Source of the DNA: Caldilineaceae bacterium
GTDB taxonomy: Bacteria; Chloroflexota; Anaerolineae; Caldilineales; Caldilineaceae
Direction of reading: 5' to 3'
Assembly (NCBI GenBank): GCA_011523365.1
Contig: WTGY01000063.1
Location: 1 to 32,231 of the forward strand
Length of the DNA stretch: 32,231 nucleotides
Made by a program: the position numbers and the translations under genes. Numbering within the stretch: position 1 is the first letter of the stretch; every line of letters starts with the position of its first letter. The notes below the pieces were generated by a model. The model was given only the letters and a program-made list of their open reading frames with translations, did not search any database and was not told where the DNA came from. Positions 24,076 to 32,231 of this stretch are shown here, in pieces.

Positions 24076-24121
24076 TTACAGGATCGGCGAGGGGAAATGG
24101 GGACGGCGCGAAAGGCCGGGC

Positions 24122-24145
24122 GCGGGCAGGCTCAAGGCCCGCCCC
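24122..24145 (+). repeat. CAAG-loop hairpin, variant
   Basis: GCGGGC/GCCCGC arms enclose AGGCTCAAG; the inner GGC/GCC alternative gives the loop TCAAG. It is followed by CCCTACCGG, which recalls the CCTACGGGG after the same element in repeat copy 2. Confidence 0.55.
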
Positions 24146-24288
24146 TACCGGTGCGTGTGGGATGGGCCCGGTTTCGCGGCATGACGCGGGTGGGCAACCG
24201 GCGGGACAGACGCAATGGAGGTTGCGCGGCACGAGGTGGACGGGCGACAGGCGGCATAGAAACGTGATCGAAACGCGACGCCAAGGTG

Positions 24289-24400
24289 GCATGGCATCAG
24301 GAGGGGGGCGTTGCGGGGGGGAACCCCCCGCACAAGGGAGGGCCGAAGGCCCGACCGCCCGGAACTGCAGTAGTCAGCGGTTAGTGATCAGTGGTAAGAG
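24289..24400 (+). repeat. Dispersed repeat, copy 3 (3' part only)
   Basis: This copy shares the GGCATG...GGCGTTGCGGG lead, both hairpins (24313-24331, loop GAA; 24340-24352, loop GAA) and the ACTGCAGTAGTCAG tail with copies 1 and 2, but lacks their 5' half. The first stem has G-C where the others have C-G at its top pair, so pairing is kept. Confidence 0.8.
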
Positions 24401-24451
24401 AGGCGGCTAACTCTGAAGGGGATTAAGTCTTGAGATTGGAGCTGCTCCGCT

Positions 24452-24493
24452 GCATCCCGAGGTAAAGGGAGGTTTGCCCCCATATTGGGATGC
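24452..24493. repeat. Inverted repeat GCATCCC/GGGATGC
   Basis: Seven-base arms are separated by 28 bases. The left arm with its flank resembles the GGGTGCATCCC element at 19550, so this may be another degenerate intergenic repeat. Confidence 0.4.
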
Positions 24494-24624
24494 GCCCAAG
24501 TGGAACTGGAGTCGTAACTTTCGCGAGTGACCGTGATAAAATTGCTTGGCAATTGGCAGATTGCCTATTGCCGGCGTTGGAATCAGGGTTTCGATGTTTT
24601 TGTGGCGGTGACGCCCAGGTGCAG

Positions 24625-27600
24625 ATGCAGGTTCTTTCGCGAAAGTCTTCTTCGATATTCCTATACTTTGTTTTGGGCGCGGTCATTTTGGCCGGGTTGG
24701 GGTTGCGAACATGGAACGTCCAGTTTGACGGCGGATTAAATTCTCATCCAGACGAGCGAAGCACTACGTGCTTCTACGCGCCGACGATCGGTTGGCCTGC
24801 AACCGTCGACGAGTTTCTCGACCCCCAGCGCAGCGCACTCAACCCTCTGTGGGACCGCCATAATGACCGGCGCCGATCGTTTACCTACGGTCACTTTCCG
24901 CTCTATTTGGGTATTCTGACCGGCGAATTGCTGAGTAGCCTGGCCATGCCGGCCAGTCTGTTACCTGTTCCCGAACGAACTATCGAACTGATGGAGCGTG
25001 CCAAAACGGCCTGCGAAGGTGTGGCTTTCGCGGGCCGGTTGATGATGGCCCTGCTGGACACGCTTACAGTTTTTCTGCTGTTCCTGTTGGGGAGAAGGCT
25101 TTACGGCGCGCTGGGAGGTGTGCTGGCGGCGACGCTTTACGCGTTCACTGCCCAGGCCATCCAGCTCAGCCACTTCTTTGCGATGGACCCGGCAAGCACG
25201 ACATTTGTTGTGGCGGCTGTGTACGGGGGGCTGCTGATGGTGCAGGAGCGCTCCTGGCGGGGCGCGCTCCTGGCAGGAATCGGCGCGGGGTTGGCAGTCT
25301 CATCCAAGTTCAGTGCGCTTCCGATCCTGGCGGTGCCATTCACGGCGACACTCATCCTGGAATGGAAGAGAGGAGATCAGAACCGGTCGGGCGAGGGCGG
25401 GCGGGGTGTAGGGAGCTCTCTCCAACTGTTGCTCGGCGCCTATGCGGCAGCTGGTGTCGTATTCTTTGTCACCAGCCCCTATGCCGTGCTGGACTGGGTT
25501 AGCTTCATCCAGGCTACGCTCGTCGAGCAGGGCCGCATGGTACGCGGGGTGGCTGATTTTCCCTTTACGCGGCAGTACCGCAATACGGTACCCTATCTGT
25601 ATTTCATCGAGCAGCAGGTCGTCTGGGGGTTGGGCTGGCCACTGGGGTTGGCGGCGCTGGCCGGAAGCGCGTGGGCGCTGGGGAAGGCGGTACTGTACCG
25701 GGCGAGGGCCGGTGAGCTGATTGTCTGGGCCTGGGTTGTGCCGTATTTCGGCATTACGGGCGCGTTTCTGGCCAAGTTCAACCGGTATATGAGTCCGGTG
25801 CTCCCCTTTGTCCTGCTCTTCGCCGCGGGGTTGATTGTCTGGCTATTGCAGCTAAAGGCCAGCGGGCGGGTGGGGCTGGCTGCACGTCTTGCGGGCGCGT
25901 TTCTGGGCCTGGCAGCGGTTGGGGGCGGTCTGTTCTGGTCGCTGGCGTATGTCAACGGCGTCTATGGGAGCGAGCATACGTGGGTGACGGCCAGCCGATG
26001 GGTCTATGCCAACGCGCCGCCGGGTTCGGTCATTTTGTGGGAGTCATGGGACGATCCGCTGCCGAAGAGCCTGCCGGGGGAACCGGGGATGGATATGGGC
26101 AGCCACGGTTTGCGGCACATCGACTGGTCGCCGTATGAGGAGGACACAGCGGAGAAGTACGCGATATTGAAGGAGAAGCTGCTGGCGGCCGATTACGTCA
26201 TCTACAGTTCCAAACGGATTTACGAGAGCGTGGATGAGTTGCCGGCGCGTTACCCGATGACCAACCGCTACTACGAGCTGATGTTCGGGGGGGAGTTGGG
26301 TTTTGTGCTGGCGGCTGACTTCACGACGCCTCCGAGTTTGCTGGGTCTTACGTTTCCGGACCACGATGCCGACGAAAGCTGGAGCCTGTATGACCACCCG
26401 CGGGTGTCGATACTGGCGAAGGAGCGGGCGTTGAGCGGTTCCGAGATCGACAGCCTGTTGGCAGGGTCCTGGGAAGGTGCGGTCCACTGGGACCGGGGGC
26501 GCCTGTCTGCGCTGGCGCCTGTTTTGAACGCGATCGGGCTAGGGAGTGCGCCTGAGAGCCAGGACCGGGGCCTGATCAACATAGTGCTCGCCCTGGTGCA
26601 GGGAAAGGAGATCCCGGCAGGCGGAGACGGGGCGCGGGCAGAGGGTGCAGAGCGGTCGAGGCCTTCGCTTCTGCTGGAAACGCCGCTGCGGGAACTGCCT
26701 CTGGTAGACAATTACAGATGGAACACGGCGGCGAGCAGTTCGCCGTGGCTTGCGGTAGGCTGGTGGTGGCTTGTTGTTTCTGCGCTGGGCTGGGTGGCGT
26801 GGCCGCTGGCATTCAGGCTATTCGGCGTTCTGCGCGATCGCGGGTTTCTGTTGACCAAGACGCTGGGCTGGCTGCTGAGCGGGTGGCTGCTGTGGGTATT
26901 CGCCAGTTCAGGGCTGGCACAGAACTCCGTGCGCAATGCGTGGCTGGTGGCGGGCATGGTTGCGCTGGTGGGCGCTGCGGTGCTGGTTTTCACATGGCGG
27001 GATGTTCTGTCATTTGTGCGGCGCATGTGGGGGATTTTGCTGGTTGGGGAGGTGCTGTTCGCGGGTTCTTTCCTGTTCTTTGTTCTGGTCAGGCGGGCGA
27101 ACCCGGACATTTGGCAGCCGTGGTTCGGCGGTGAGAAGTTCATGGAGTTTGCGTTCCTGAACGGGATTCTGCGGAGCCCGTATTTTCCGCCGGTCGACCC
27201 GCATTTTGCGGGCGGGTACATCAACTATTACTACTACGGGATCTATCTGGTCGGTTACCTGATCAAGCTGACCGGGATTTACGCGGAGGTGGCCTTCAAT
27301 CTGGCGATTCCCATGCTGTTTGCGCTGACTGTGGTCAACTCGTTTGCGGTGGCCTATTCTGCGAACGGGATCCGGCCGCGCGGGAACCGTGTGTGGCGGC
27401 CTGCGGCGTCGGCCGGCCAGCCTGAGGAGGGGGCAGGGTTTACAGGCCATCCAGAAACGCTGCGCGGCCCAGTTGAAGCCTTTATGCAGCAGGTTCCGGC
27501 TTCCGGGGGGTTGGGCGACGGTCCTCCAGGGGAGGAAGAGTCCCAGCCACAGCCGTCCCCCATTTGGCGCGGCGGTCCTCACTGGGCGCTGGAAAGGGGT

Positions 27601-29589
27601 GCCCGACCCGAGGCAACCGGGTCATTCAGCTACGAGCAGGAAGGGGTTCCCGTAACAGAAGTAGAGGCAGAGGTGTACGGGAAAGGGGAGCCAAAGGAAA
27701 ACGTACCTTCAGTTGGGCGACCTGTTGCGGCACAACTGCCCTGGCACGAAGGCGTCGGCGCGGCGCTGCTGGCGCCGTTGTTTGTGGCTGTTTTCGGTAA
27801 TCTAGCCGGGTTTGTGCAGCTGGTCCAGTCGCTGAGCAGGGCAAGCCAGAGTGGTTTTGAGAGCAGCGTTCCGGGCCTCGAAAAGGGGGTCCATGCAATC
27901 AGCGGTTTGTGGCGCGTTGTCAGTTCCGAGGCGGCTCTGCCCGGTTTTGACTTTTGGGCGCCCAGCCGGGTGATCCCGCATACGATCAACGAGTTCCCCT
28001 TTTGGAGTTTCACGTACGCCGATCTGCATCCACATATGATTGGCATTCCGTTTGCGCTGTTTTTCGTGGCGCTGGTGCTGGCGCTTCTGGACAGCTATGA
28101 CGTCGAGTGGAGCAAGAACTGGTACAGCGGTGCAGTACTCGGCGGCGGGCTGGCATTCACTCTGGGGGTGCTGGCGGCGGTCAACCTGTGGGACCTTCCC
28201 ACTTACCTGGGGCTGGGCGTGCTGGCGCTGGCGGTCACGCTGTACCGCCAGGGAGGCCGGTTGCATACTGGGCCGGTCGCGGGGTTGGGGATCGTGATGG
28301 CGGGCGGGGCGTACCTGCTGTTCCTACCCTTCTTCAGCAGCTATACGAATGTGGCGGCGAGCGGGATCGGGTTGGTGCGGTCGCCTGACGGTCTGGGCTA
28401 TTGGACGCAGATCTGGGGGTTTTTCGCGTTTGTTATCTTCACCTGGCTGGTGGTAGGGCGAGGCGAACTGCGCCGGATTCGCTATTTGCGTATTCACAGG
28501 TTGCTTGTGCAGAGCCCTACAATCGTCTACTTCACCGGGATCCTGCTGCTTCCGGGGCTGTTCCTTGCTTCATTACTGCTTCTGTTGTTCACGAATCAGA
28601 CGATACTGGCGATCTGCCTTCCTGCGCTTGGCTTAGCCGTTTCGCACTTTTGGCGGCGAGACAGGGCGGTCGACACGGGGACGGTTTGCGTTGCAGTTCT
28701 GGCTGCGACCGGTTTAGCGGTCCTGGCGGGTACCCAGGTAGTGTACCTGAAGGACCATCTGCAGGGGGGCGACTCCTACCGGATGAACACGCTTTTCAAG
28801 TTCTATAGCCAGGTTTGGGTGCTCTGGGCCGTAGCGGCGGCGATCGCGCTGCCGAAGATTTTGGCGCGCTTCGAGTCGACGCTGCGAGACAGCAGTGCCG
28901 TAGGGGGTCCTACCTGGTTCCATGCGGCGTACCGGGAAATGCGTCCACAGTTCGATTTAGCAATGGCAGCTGTTCGAGGCGCCTGGGGGCTGGTCTTGCT
29001 CATTCTGATTGCCGCCAGCCTTGTCTATCCTTTACTTGGTACGCCGTCGCGGCTTTCGCAACGGTTTCCGGGCTGGCGGCCTCCGGTCGGGACTCTGAAC
29101 GGGATGGCTTTCATGGAGAACGGCGTCTACCACTGGCCCGACAGCAACAGTGCAATCGAGCTAAAGTACGATTGGGCGGCGATCCAGTGGCTGCTGGAGA
29201 ACGTACGGGGCAATGTTGTGCTGGCTGAATCTGCGCAGCTTGATTATTACCGGGCGGGCGGCACGCGTGTGGCCAGCCTTACGGGATTGAGCGGGCTGTT
29301 GGGAATGCACGCGGGGGAGCAGCGTTACGGTAAGGACGTTGGCGAGCGGCACGGCCAACTTTCCGAGTTTTGGAATACAGAGGACCTGGCGCGTATGGAG
29401 AGCCTGATTGAGGAACTCGAGATCGGACTCATCTACACGGGCCAGCTGGAAAGGCATCAACATCCGGGTGCAGATTCAAGACTAGCGGAGCTGGCAGCGT
29501 CCGGACTTCTGGAGTCGGTCTATCGGAATCCCGAGGTTACGATTTACGCGGTTTCCTCTCACATTCAGGGCCAGCTAAAGGGCCGATAG
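24625..29589 (+). CDS. GT39-type glycosyltransferase fused to a Chlor_Arch_YYY (DUF2298) membrane protein
   Basis: This is a 1654-residue polytopic membrane protein. The N-terminal half (about 1-700) looks like a PMT/GT39 glycosyltransferase: first helix at 11-27, HPDER at 41-45 (acidic catalytic site in the first outer loop), many helices, then a soluble part. The C-terminal half (from about 710) is a YYY/DUF2298 protein with NYYYYG (867-872), DLHPH (1133-1137), NLWDLPTY, RMNTLFKFY (from 1386) and a soluble C-terminal domain with DWAAIQWLLENV. Lipid-linked sugar transfer to envelope glycans or proteins is the likely role. Residues about 913-1037 form a hydrophilic Pro/Gly/Glu-rich insert between helices, unusual for the family. 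The ATG at 24625 is chosen because the membrane helix follows at once; upstream codons lie in repeat-like DNA. Confidence 0.85.
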   Translation: MQVLSRKSSSIFLYFVLGAVILAGLGLRTWNVQFDGGLNSHPDERSTTCFYAPTIGWPATVDEFLDPQRSALNPLWDRHNDRRRSFTYGHFPLYLGILTGELLSSLAMPASLLPVPERTIELMERAKTACEGVAFAGRLMMALLDTLTVFLLFLLGRRLYGALGGVLAATLYAFTAQAIQLSHFFAMDPASTTFVVAAVYGGLLMVQERSWRGALLAGIGAGLAVSSKFSALPILAVPFTATLILEWKRGDQNRSGEGGRGVGSSLQLLLGAYAAAGVVFFVTSPYAVLDWVSFIQATLVEQGRMVRGVADFPFTRQYRNTVPYLYFIEQQVVWGLGWPLGLAALAGSAWALGKAVLYRARAGELIVWAWVVPYFGITGAFLAKFNRYMSPVLPFVLLFAAGLIVWLLQLKASGRVGLAARLAGAFLGLAAVGGGLFWSLAYVNGVYGSEHTWVTASRWVYANAPPGSVILWESWDDPLPKSLPGEPGMDMGSHGLRHIDWSPYEEDTAEKYAILKEKLLAADYVIYSSKRIYESVDELPARYPMTNRYYELMFGGELGFVLAADFTTPPSLLGLTFPDHDADESWSLYDHPRVSILAKERALSGSEIDSLLAGSWEGAVHWDRGRLSALAPVLNAIGLGSAPESQDRGLINIVLALVQGKEIPAGGDGARAEGAERSRPSLLLETPLRELPLVDNYRWNTAASSSPWLAVGWWWLVVSALGWVAWPLAFRLFGVLRDRGFLLTKTLGWLLSGWLLWVFASSGLAQNSVRNAWLVAGMVALVGAAVLVFTWRDVLSFVRRMWGILLVGEVLFAGSFLFFVLVRRANPDIWQPWFGGEKFMEFAFLNGILRSPYFPPVDPHFAGGYINYYYYGIYLVGYLIKLTGIYAEVAFNLAIPMLFALTVVNSFAVAYSANGIRPRGNRVWRPAASAGQPEEGAGFTGHPETLRGPVEAFMQQVPASGGLGDGPPGEEESQPQPSPIWRGGPHWALERGARPEATGSFSYEQEGVPVTEVEAEVYGKGEPKENVPSVGRPVAAQLPWHEGVGAALLAPLFVAVFGNLAGFVQLVQSLSRASQSGFESSVPGLEKGVHAISGLWRVVSSEAALPGFDFWAPSRVIPHTINEFPFWSFTYADLHPHMIGIPFALFFVALVLALLDSYDVEWSKNWYSGAVLGGGLAFTLGVLAAVNLWDLPTYLGLGVLALAVTLYRQGGRLHTGPVAGLGIVMAGGAYLLFLPFFSSYTNVAASGIGLVRSPDGLGYWTQIWGFFAFVIFTWLVVGRGELRRIRYLRIHRLLVQSPTIVYFTGILLLPGLFLASLLLLLFTNQTILAICLPALGLAVSHFWRRDRAVDTGTVCVAVLAATGLAVLAGTQVVYLKDHLQGGDSYRMNTLFKFYSQVWVLWAVAAAIALPKILARFESTLRDSSAVGGPTWFHAAYREMRPQFDLAMAAVRGAWGLVLLILIAASLVYPLLGTPSRLSQRFPGWRPPVGTLNGMAFMENGVYHWPDSNSAIELKYDWAAIQWLLENVRGNVVLAESAQLDYYRAGGTRVASLTGLSGLLGMHAGEQRYGKDVGERHGQLSEFWNTEDLARMESLIEELEIGLIYTGQLERHQHPGADSRLAELAASGLLESVYRNPEVTIYAVSSHIQGQLKGR

Positions 29590-29596
29590 GGGGCGG

Positions 29597-30211
29597 ATGC
29601 GCCAACTCACAGGTATGGCGCCGATGGCGGCAGGCATTTGGCGGAGGGCGCCGCGGTGGCTGCGCGGCGCGGTTACATGGGGGGTAACCGGCAAAGTTAT
29701 TGTTGGCGTGAGCGGCATCCTGCTGAACAGTGATGAGCAGGTCCTGCTGTTGCGGCATCGTTTCCACAACACGAGGCTGTGGGGGTTGCCCGGCGGCTGG
29801 CTGTCTCCCAGGGAAACGATCTATGACTGCTGGCGACGGGAGGTGAAGGAGGAGCTGGCGCTGGAGGCATCGGTTGAAGGTTTAGTCTGCCACCAGGCGA
29901 CAGGACGCATCCTGGAGTTTTATCTGCTGGGGCGGATCAGCGGAGGCCAGCTAGAGATCGATCCTGTGGAGATCCTGGAGGCCCGTTTTTTTGAGGCAGA
30001 CAGTTTGCCGCCGATGGAGTCTTTTGGGAGATGGGTAATCGGGCAGGCATTTCTTCAGGTAGGAGAGGGGCTAGAGACGAGAAGAGTGGGCAGAACCGAT
30101 CAAGAGCCGGAGGGAGGACCGTGGGAGACGGCGAGTGATGTTCGCCGGTTCTCACCGGGTGAAGGACCGGCAGACGCCAGCGGCGAGGGAAAGGGCGCGC
30201 CCCGTGCGTGA
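29597..30211 (+). CDS. Nudix hydrolase
   Basis: The 204-residue product has a Nudix box at about 67-89: G, five residues, E, seven residues, then REVKEEL. This matches the consensus except that the final Gly is replaced by Ala. The catalytic REVKEE core that binds metal is intact. Such enzymes hydrolyse nucleoside diphosphates linked to another group, for example nucleotide sugars or oxidised nucleotides; the substrate here is unknown. The last 50 or so residues are hydrophilic and probably disordered. The ATG lies seven bases behind the GT39/YYY gene with AGGGGG at ribosome-site distance, and the 3' end overlaps the next YYY gene, so all three form an operon. Confidence 0.85.
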   Translation: MRQLTGMAPMAAGIWRRAPRWLRGAVTWGVTGKVIVGVSGILLNSDEQVLLLRHRFHNTRLWGLPGGWLSPRETIYDCWRREVKEELALEASVEGLVCHQATGRILEFYLLGRISGGQLEIDPVEILEARFFEADSLPPMESFGRWVIGQAFLQVGEGLETRRVGRTDQEPEGGPWETASDVRRFSPGEGPADASGEGKGAPRA

Positions 30212-32231
30212 AATCGTCGTTTCTTTTTTGGCTTGGTATGCGGTGACGCAGGTTGTAAGCGCGGCTGCGATGCCGCTGGCGCTGCGGCAGTTCCGTGCAT
30301 TGCCGGATCGCGGATACGTGTTTGCGCGCGTATTAGGGATATTCCTGGTGAGCCTTGTGCTCTGGCTGGGAACCAGCTACGGCCTGCTTCGAAATACGTC
30401 GGGCGGGGCCTGGCTGGCGACCATGCTCGTGGCTCTACTCAGCATCTGGGCTCTTGTGCGGGGCGGCGAAGCCGATGGGGCCGGTGGACAGTCCGGACCC
30501 GGCTTGCCCCTGAGGCTGCTTCCTTCCTGGAAATACATTGTGGGTGTCGAGCTTCTTTTCCTACTCGCCTTTGCGGTTTGGACATGGGTACGTTCGCACG
30601 ATCCCGCGATCAGCCACACCGAACAGCCGATGGACCTGATGTTCATCAACGGGATTTGGAGCAGCGCCACGTATCCGCCGCGCGATCCCTGGCTGTCGGG
30701 ATATGCGATCAGTTACTACTATTTCGGGTACTGGATGATTTCGACGCTGGCTCATTTGTCCGGCCAGCTGCCTGAGGTTGCCTATAACGTGGGGCAGGCG
30801 TGCTGGTTCGGCCTGCTGGTTACGGCGAGCTTTGGGGTGGGGTACAACCTTTTCGGCCTGCGATCGGAAGAGTATGTGGAGGCGGGTGCCCGGCAGTCTG
30901 GAGTCCGGACCGATTGGGGCATGGCAGGAAGGGCCACAGGCGCGTTCGCTATCGCGGCAGGGCTGCTAACGTCAGTTGCGGTGGCGCTGGCCTCAAATCT
31001 GCACGTCATTCTCGAGTGGCTATATGCTCAAGGCGTGCAGATGAACGGTTTGAACAGTTTGGTCGACGTATATAACTTTCCTGAGCAGGCGGCGGTCTCA
31101 GGCAAGTGGTACATTGACAGCGGGTGGACCTGGTGGTGGCGGGCCAGCCGCGTTATTGAAGACATCGACCTCAACGGGAACCATATCGAGATAATCGACG
31201 AGTTCCCGATCTTCAGCTATGTACTCTCTGACAATCATCCCCACCTGCTGGCCATGCCATTTGTGCTTCTGGTGGTTGCCATCGCCTTGAACTGGTTCAG
31301 CGCAGGTGGACCGGACCGTCACGAAGCGCCGGCTTTCTCAGACAGAGGCAGACGGGAGAATGGAGGCGGGACCGGCTCATTTCTTTCGTCGGTGCGTGCT
31401 CAGTTCAGGTCAGTATCAGAGACGTCCGGCGCGGCAGGACTTCTCCTGGTTGTGGCTGTGGCCGGTGCGCTACTTTTTCTGAATACCTGGGACTTTCCTC
31501 CTTACTGGCTCCTCATGGTTATGGTGGCGATGCTCACAGGCGCAGGAAAGAGCGGTGGCCTCGCCCTAGTGCTGCGCGGCGCAGCGATGCGGGGGGCCAT
31601 CGTTGGTGTAACAGTTGTAATAGGGGCCTTCCTTTTGTATCTGCCGTACTTTCTGACGGCGCAGAGTCAGGCGGGGGGCATTTTGCCAAACTTGCTGCAT
31701 TCGACGCGACTGCCCCAGTTTCTGGTCATGTTCGGGCATTTTCTGCTGGCGGGGGCGGGCCTGCTGGTCCTGGGCTGGCGGGAGCAGCGGCCGCCGGCGG
31801 ATGTACTGGCTGCGACGGCGGTCCTCGTACTGGGACTGCCGCTGGTGTTTCTGGTGACTACCGGGCTGTTGTCGGCGAACGCGTCGGAAGAGTCCGGCGA
31901 CCTGTTGGCGAGCATTGTGGGGCGGCGGCTGGGGCATCCCTGGACGTTTCTGTTGATGGGCGGGCTTACGGCGGTCACAGTGAGTCTGCTGTGGCAAAGG
32001 CTGGCCGGGCCGGGAAGCGGCGCGCGGACGACTACTTTTGTCCTTTGCCTGTTCGCGATTGGGAGCCTGCTGACGTACTTACCGGAGTTTGTGTATCTTC
32101 GCGACAACTTCGGAACGCGCATGAATACCGTATTCAAGTTTTATTACCAGAGCTGGTTGCTGTTCGGCATCGCGGCGGCATATGCGATAGCCAGGTACAT
32201 CGAACTGGCGGTGCGTCGCGCCGGTCGGGGA
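30204..32231 (+). CDS. Chlor_Arch_YYY (DUF2298) membrane protein, 3' end outside the window
   Basis: The frame is open for 676 codons to the last base. It encodes a polytopic protein starting (GTG) MREIVVSFLAWYAVTQVVS, the usual beginning of this family. Landmarks mirror the second half of the 1654-residue protein: SYYYFG (170-175), DNHPH (343-347), NTWDFPPY and RMNTVFKFYYQSW (from 639). A hydrophilic loop of about 40 residues follows the DNHPH helix. An in-frame ATG at 30138 and a GTG at 30159 are alternative starts, but they would overlap the Nudix gene by more than 50 bases and add a basic non-membrane leader. The chosen GTG overlaps the Nudix end by eight bases. The role is presumed to be in envelope glycan synthesis or transport; no reaction is established for the family. 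Confidence 0.85.
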   Translation, partial: MREIVVSFLAWYAVTQVVSAAAMPLALRQFRALPDRGYVFARVLGIFLVSLVLWLGTSYGLLRNTSGGAWLATMLVALLSIWALVRGGEADGAGGQSGPGLPLRLLPSWKYIVGVELLFLLAFAVWTWVRSHDPAISHTEQPMDLMFINGIWSSATYPPRDPWLSGYAISYYYFGYWMISTLAHLSGQLPEVAYNVGQACWFGLLVTASFGVGYNLFGLRSEEYVEAGARQSGVRTDWGMAGRATGAFAIAAGLLTSVAVALASNLHVILEWLYAQGVQMNGLNSLVDVYNFPEQAAVSGKWYIDSGWTWWWRASRVIEDIDLNGNHIEIIDEFPIFSYVLSDNHPHLLAMPFVLLVVAIALNWFSAGGPDRHEAPAFSDRGRRENGGGTGSFLSSVRAQFRSVSETSGAAGLLLVVAVAGALLFLNTWDFPPYWLLMVMVAMLTGAGKSGGLALVLRGAAMRGAIVGVTVVIGAFLLYLPYFLTAQSQAGGILPNLLHSTRLPQFLVMFGHFLLAGAGLLVLGWREQRPPADVLAATAVLVLGLPLVFLVTTGLLSANASEESGDLLASIVGRRLGHPWTFLLMGGLTAVTVSLLWQRLAGPGSGARTTTFVLCLFAIGSLLTYLPEFVYLRDNFGTRMNTVFKFYYQSWLLFGIAAAYAIARYIELAVRRAGRG

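Larger units (their letters stand above)
23689..24624. other. 936-base repeat-rich gap
   Basis: This gap lies between the YabE-like gene and the GT39/YYY gene. It holds the terminator at 23721-23750, a CGCCCC/GGGG hairpin near 23798-23815, CAAG-loop hairpins at 24055-24075 and 24122-24145, repeat copy 3 (24289-24400) and an inverted repeat GCATCCC/GGGATGC (24452-24493). The frame of the next gene is open from 24490, but this part lies on the inverted repeat and is not protein-like. A TAAAAT box at 24537-24542 is a weak -10 candidate. Confidence 0.55.

Noticed and set aside
24490..24624. Possible 45-residue N-terminal extension of the GT39/YYY protein
   Set aside because: It begins on the inverted repeat 24452-24493 and encodes no membrane or family-like sequence; the helix starts after the ATG at 24625.
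30233..30775. 180-codon frame MVCGDAGCKRGC at the start of the second YYY gene
   Set aside because: Out of frame with the 676-codon YYY reading frame, which has membrane helices and family motifs.
1..32231. CRISPR arrays, tRNA or rRNA genes, transposases, toxin-antitoxin or restriction genes
   Set aside because: None was seen on either strand. The repeats here are few, dispersed and not regularly spaced.

Overview
The window looks like a piece of a Chloroflexota genome, most likely Caldilineales or Anaerolineae. The best evidence is the pair of Chlor_Arch_YYY (DUF2298) membrane proteins at the right end, a family described from Chloroflexi and Archaea. Lipoproteins with Pro/Thr-rich stalks, moderately high GC and CAAG-loop hairpin repeats between genes fit as well. 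The taxon is inferred from gene content; no rRNA or tRNA gene was seen.

Left part (1-19163, all coding on the minus strand): a nutrient-acquisition region. Read in the direction of transcription, it begins with a Tat-exported family 5 solute-binding protein whose stop overlaps the start of an iduronate-2-sulfatase-like gene (ATGA overlap). Then come a decayed gene end with its terminator hairpin, a xylose-isomerase-like TIM-barrel protein and an 803-base repeat-bearing gap. A second sulfatase follows behind a plausible promoter, then a second, paralogous binding protein (Sec lipoprotein), DppB-like and DppC-like permeases, and three lipoprotein genes carrying four discoidin-plus-quinoprotein (PQQ sugar dehydrogenase-like) modules. 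A truncated lipoprotein gene lies at the left edge. No ABC ATPase, formylglycine-generating enzyme, PQQ synthesis gene or glycoside hydrolase is in the window.

Middle (19164-24624): a divergent gap with a repeat, a third sulfatase on the plus strand, a YabE-like cell-wall protein (DUF348 repeats, G5, 3D), and gaps rich in hairpins and dispersed repeats.

Right part (24625-32231, plus strand): a 1654-residue GT39-plus-YYY fusion, a Nudix hydrolase seven bases behind it, and a second YYY protein that overlaps the Nudix gene and runs off the window.

Working model (inference): sulfated sugars or related organosulfates are captured by two differently exported binding proteins, imported by the Dpp-type permeases and desulfated in the cytoplasm, since none of the three sulfatases has a visible signal peptide. 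The isomerase-like protein would process a product. The surface quinoproteins may oxidise or bind sugars outside the cell. The YYY/GT39 block is a separate envelope-glycan module.
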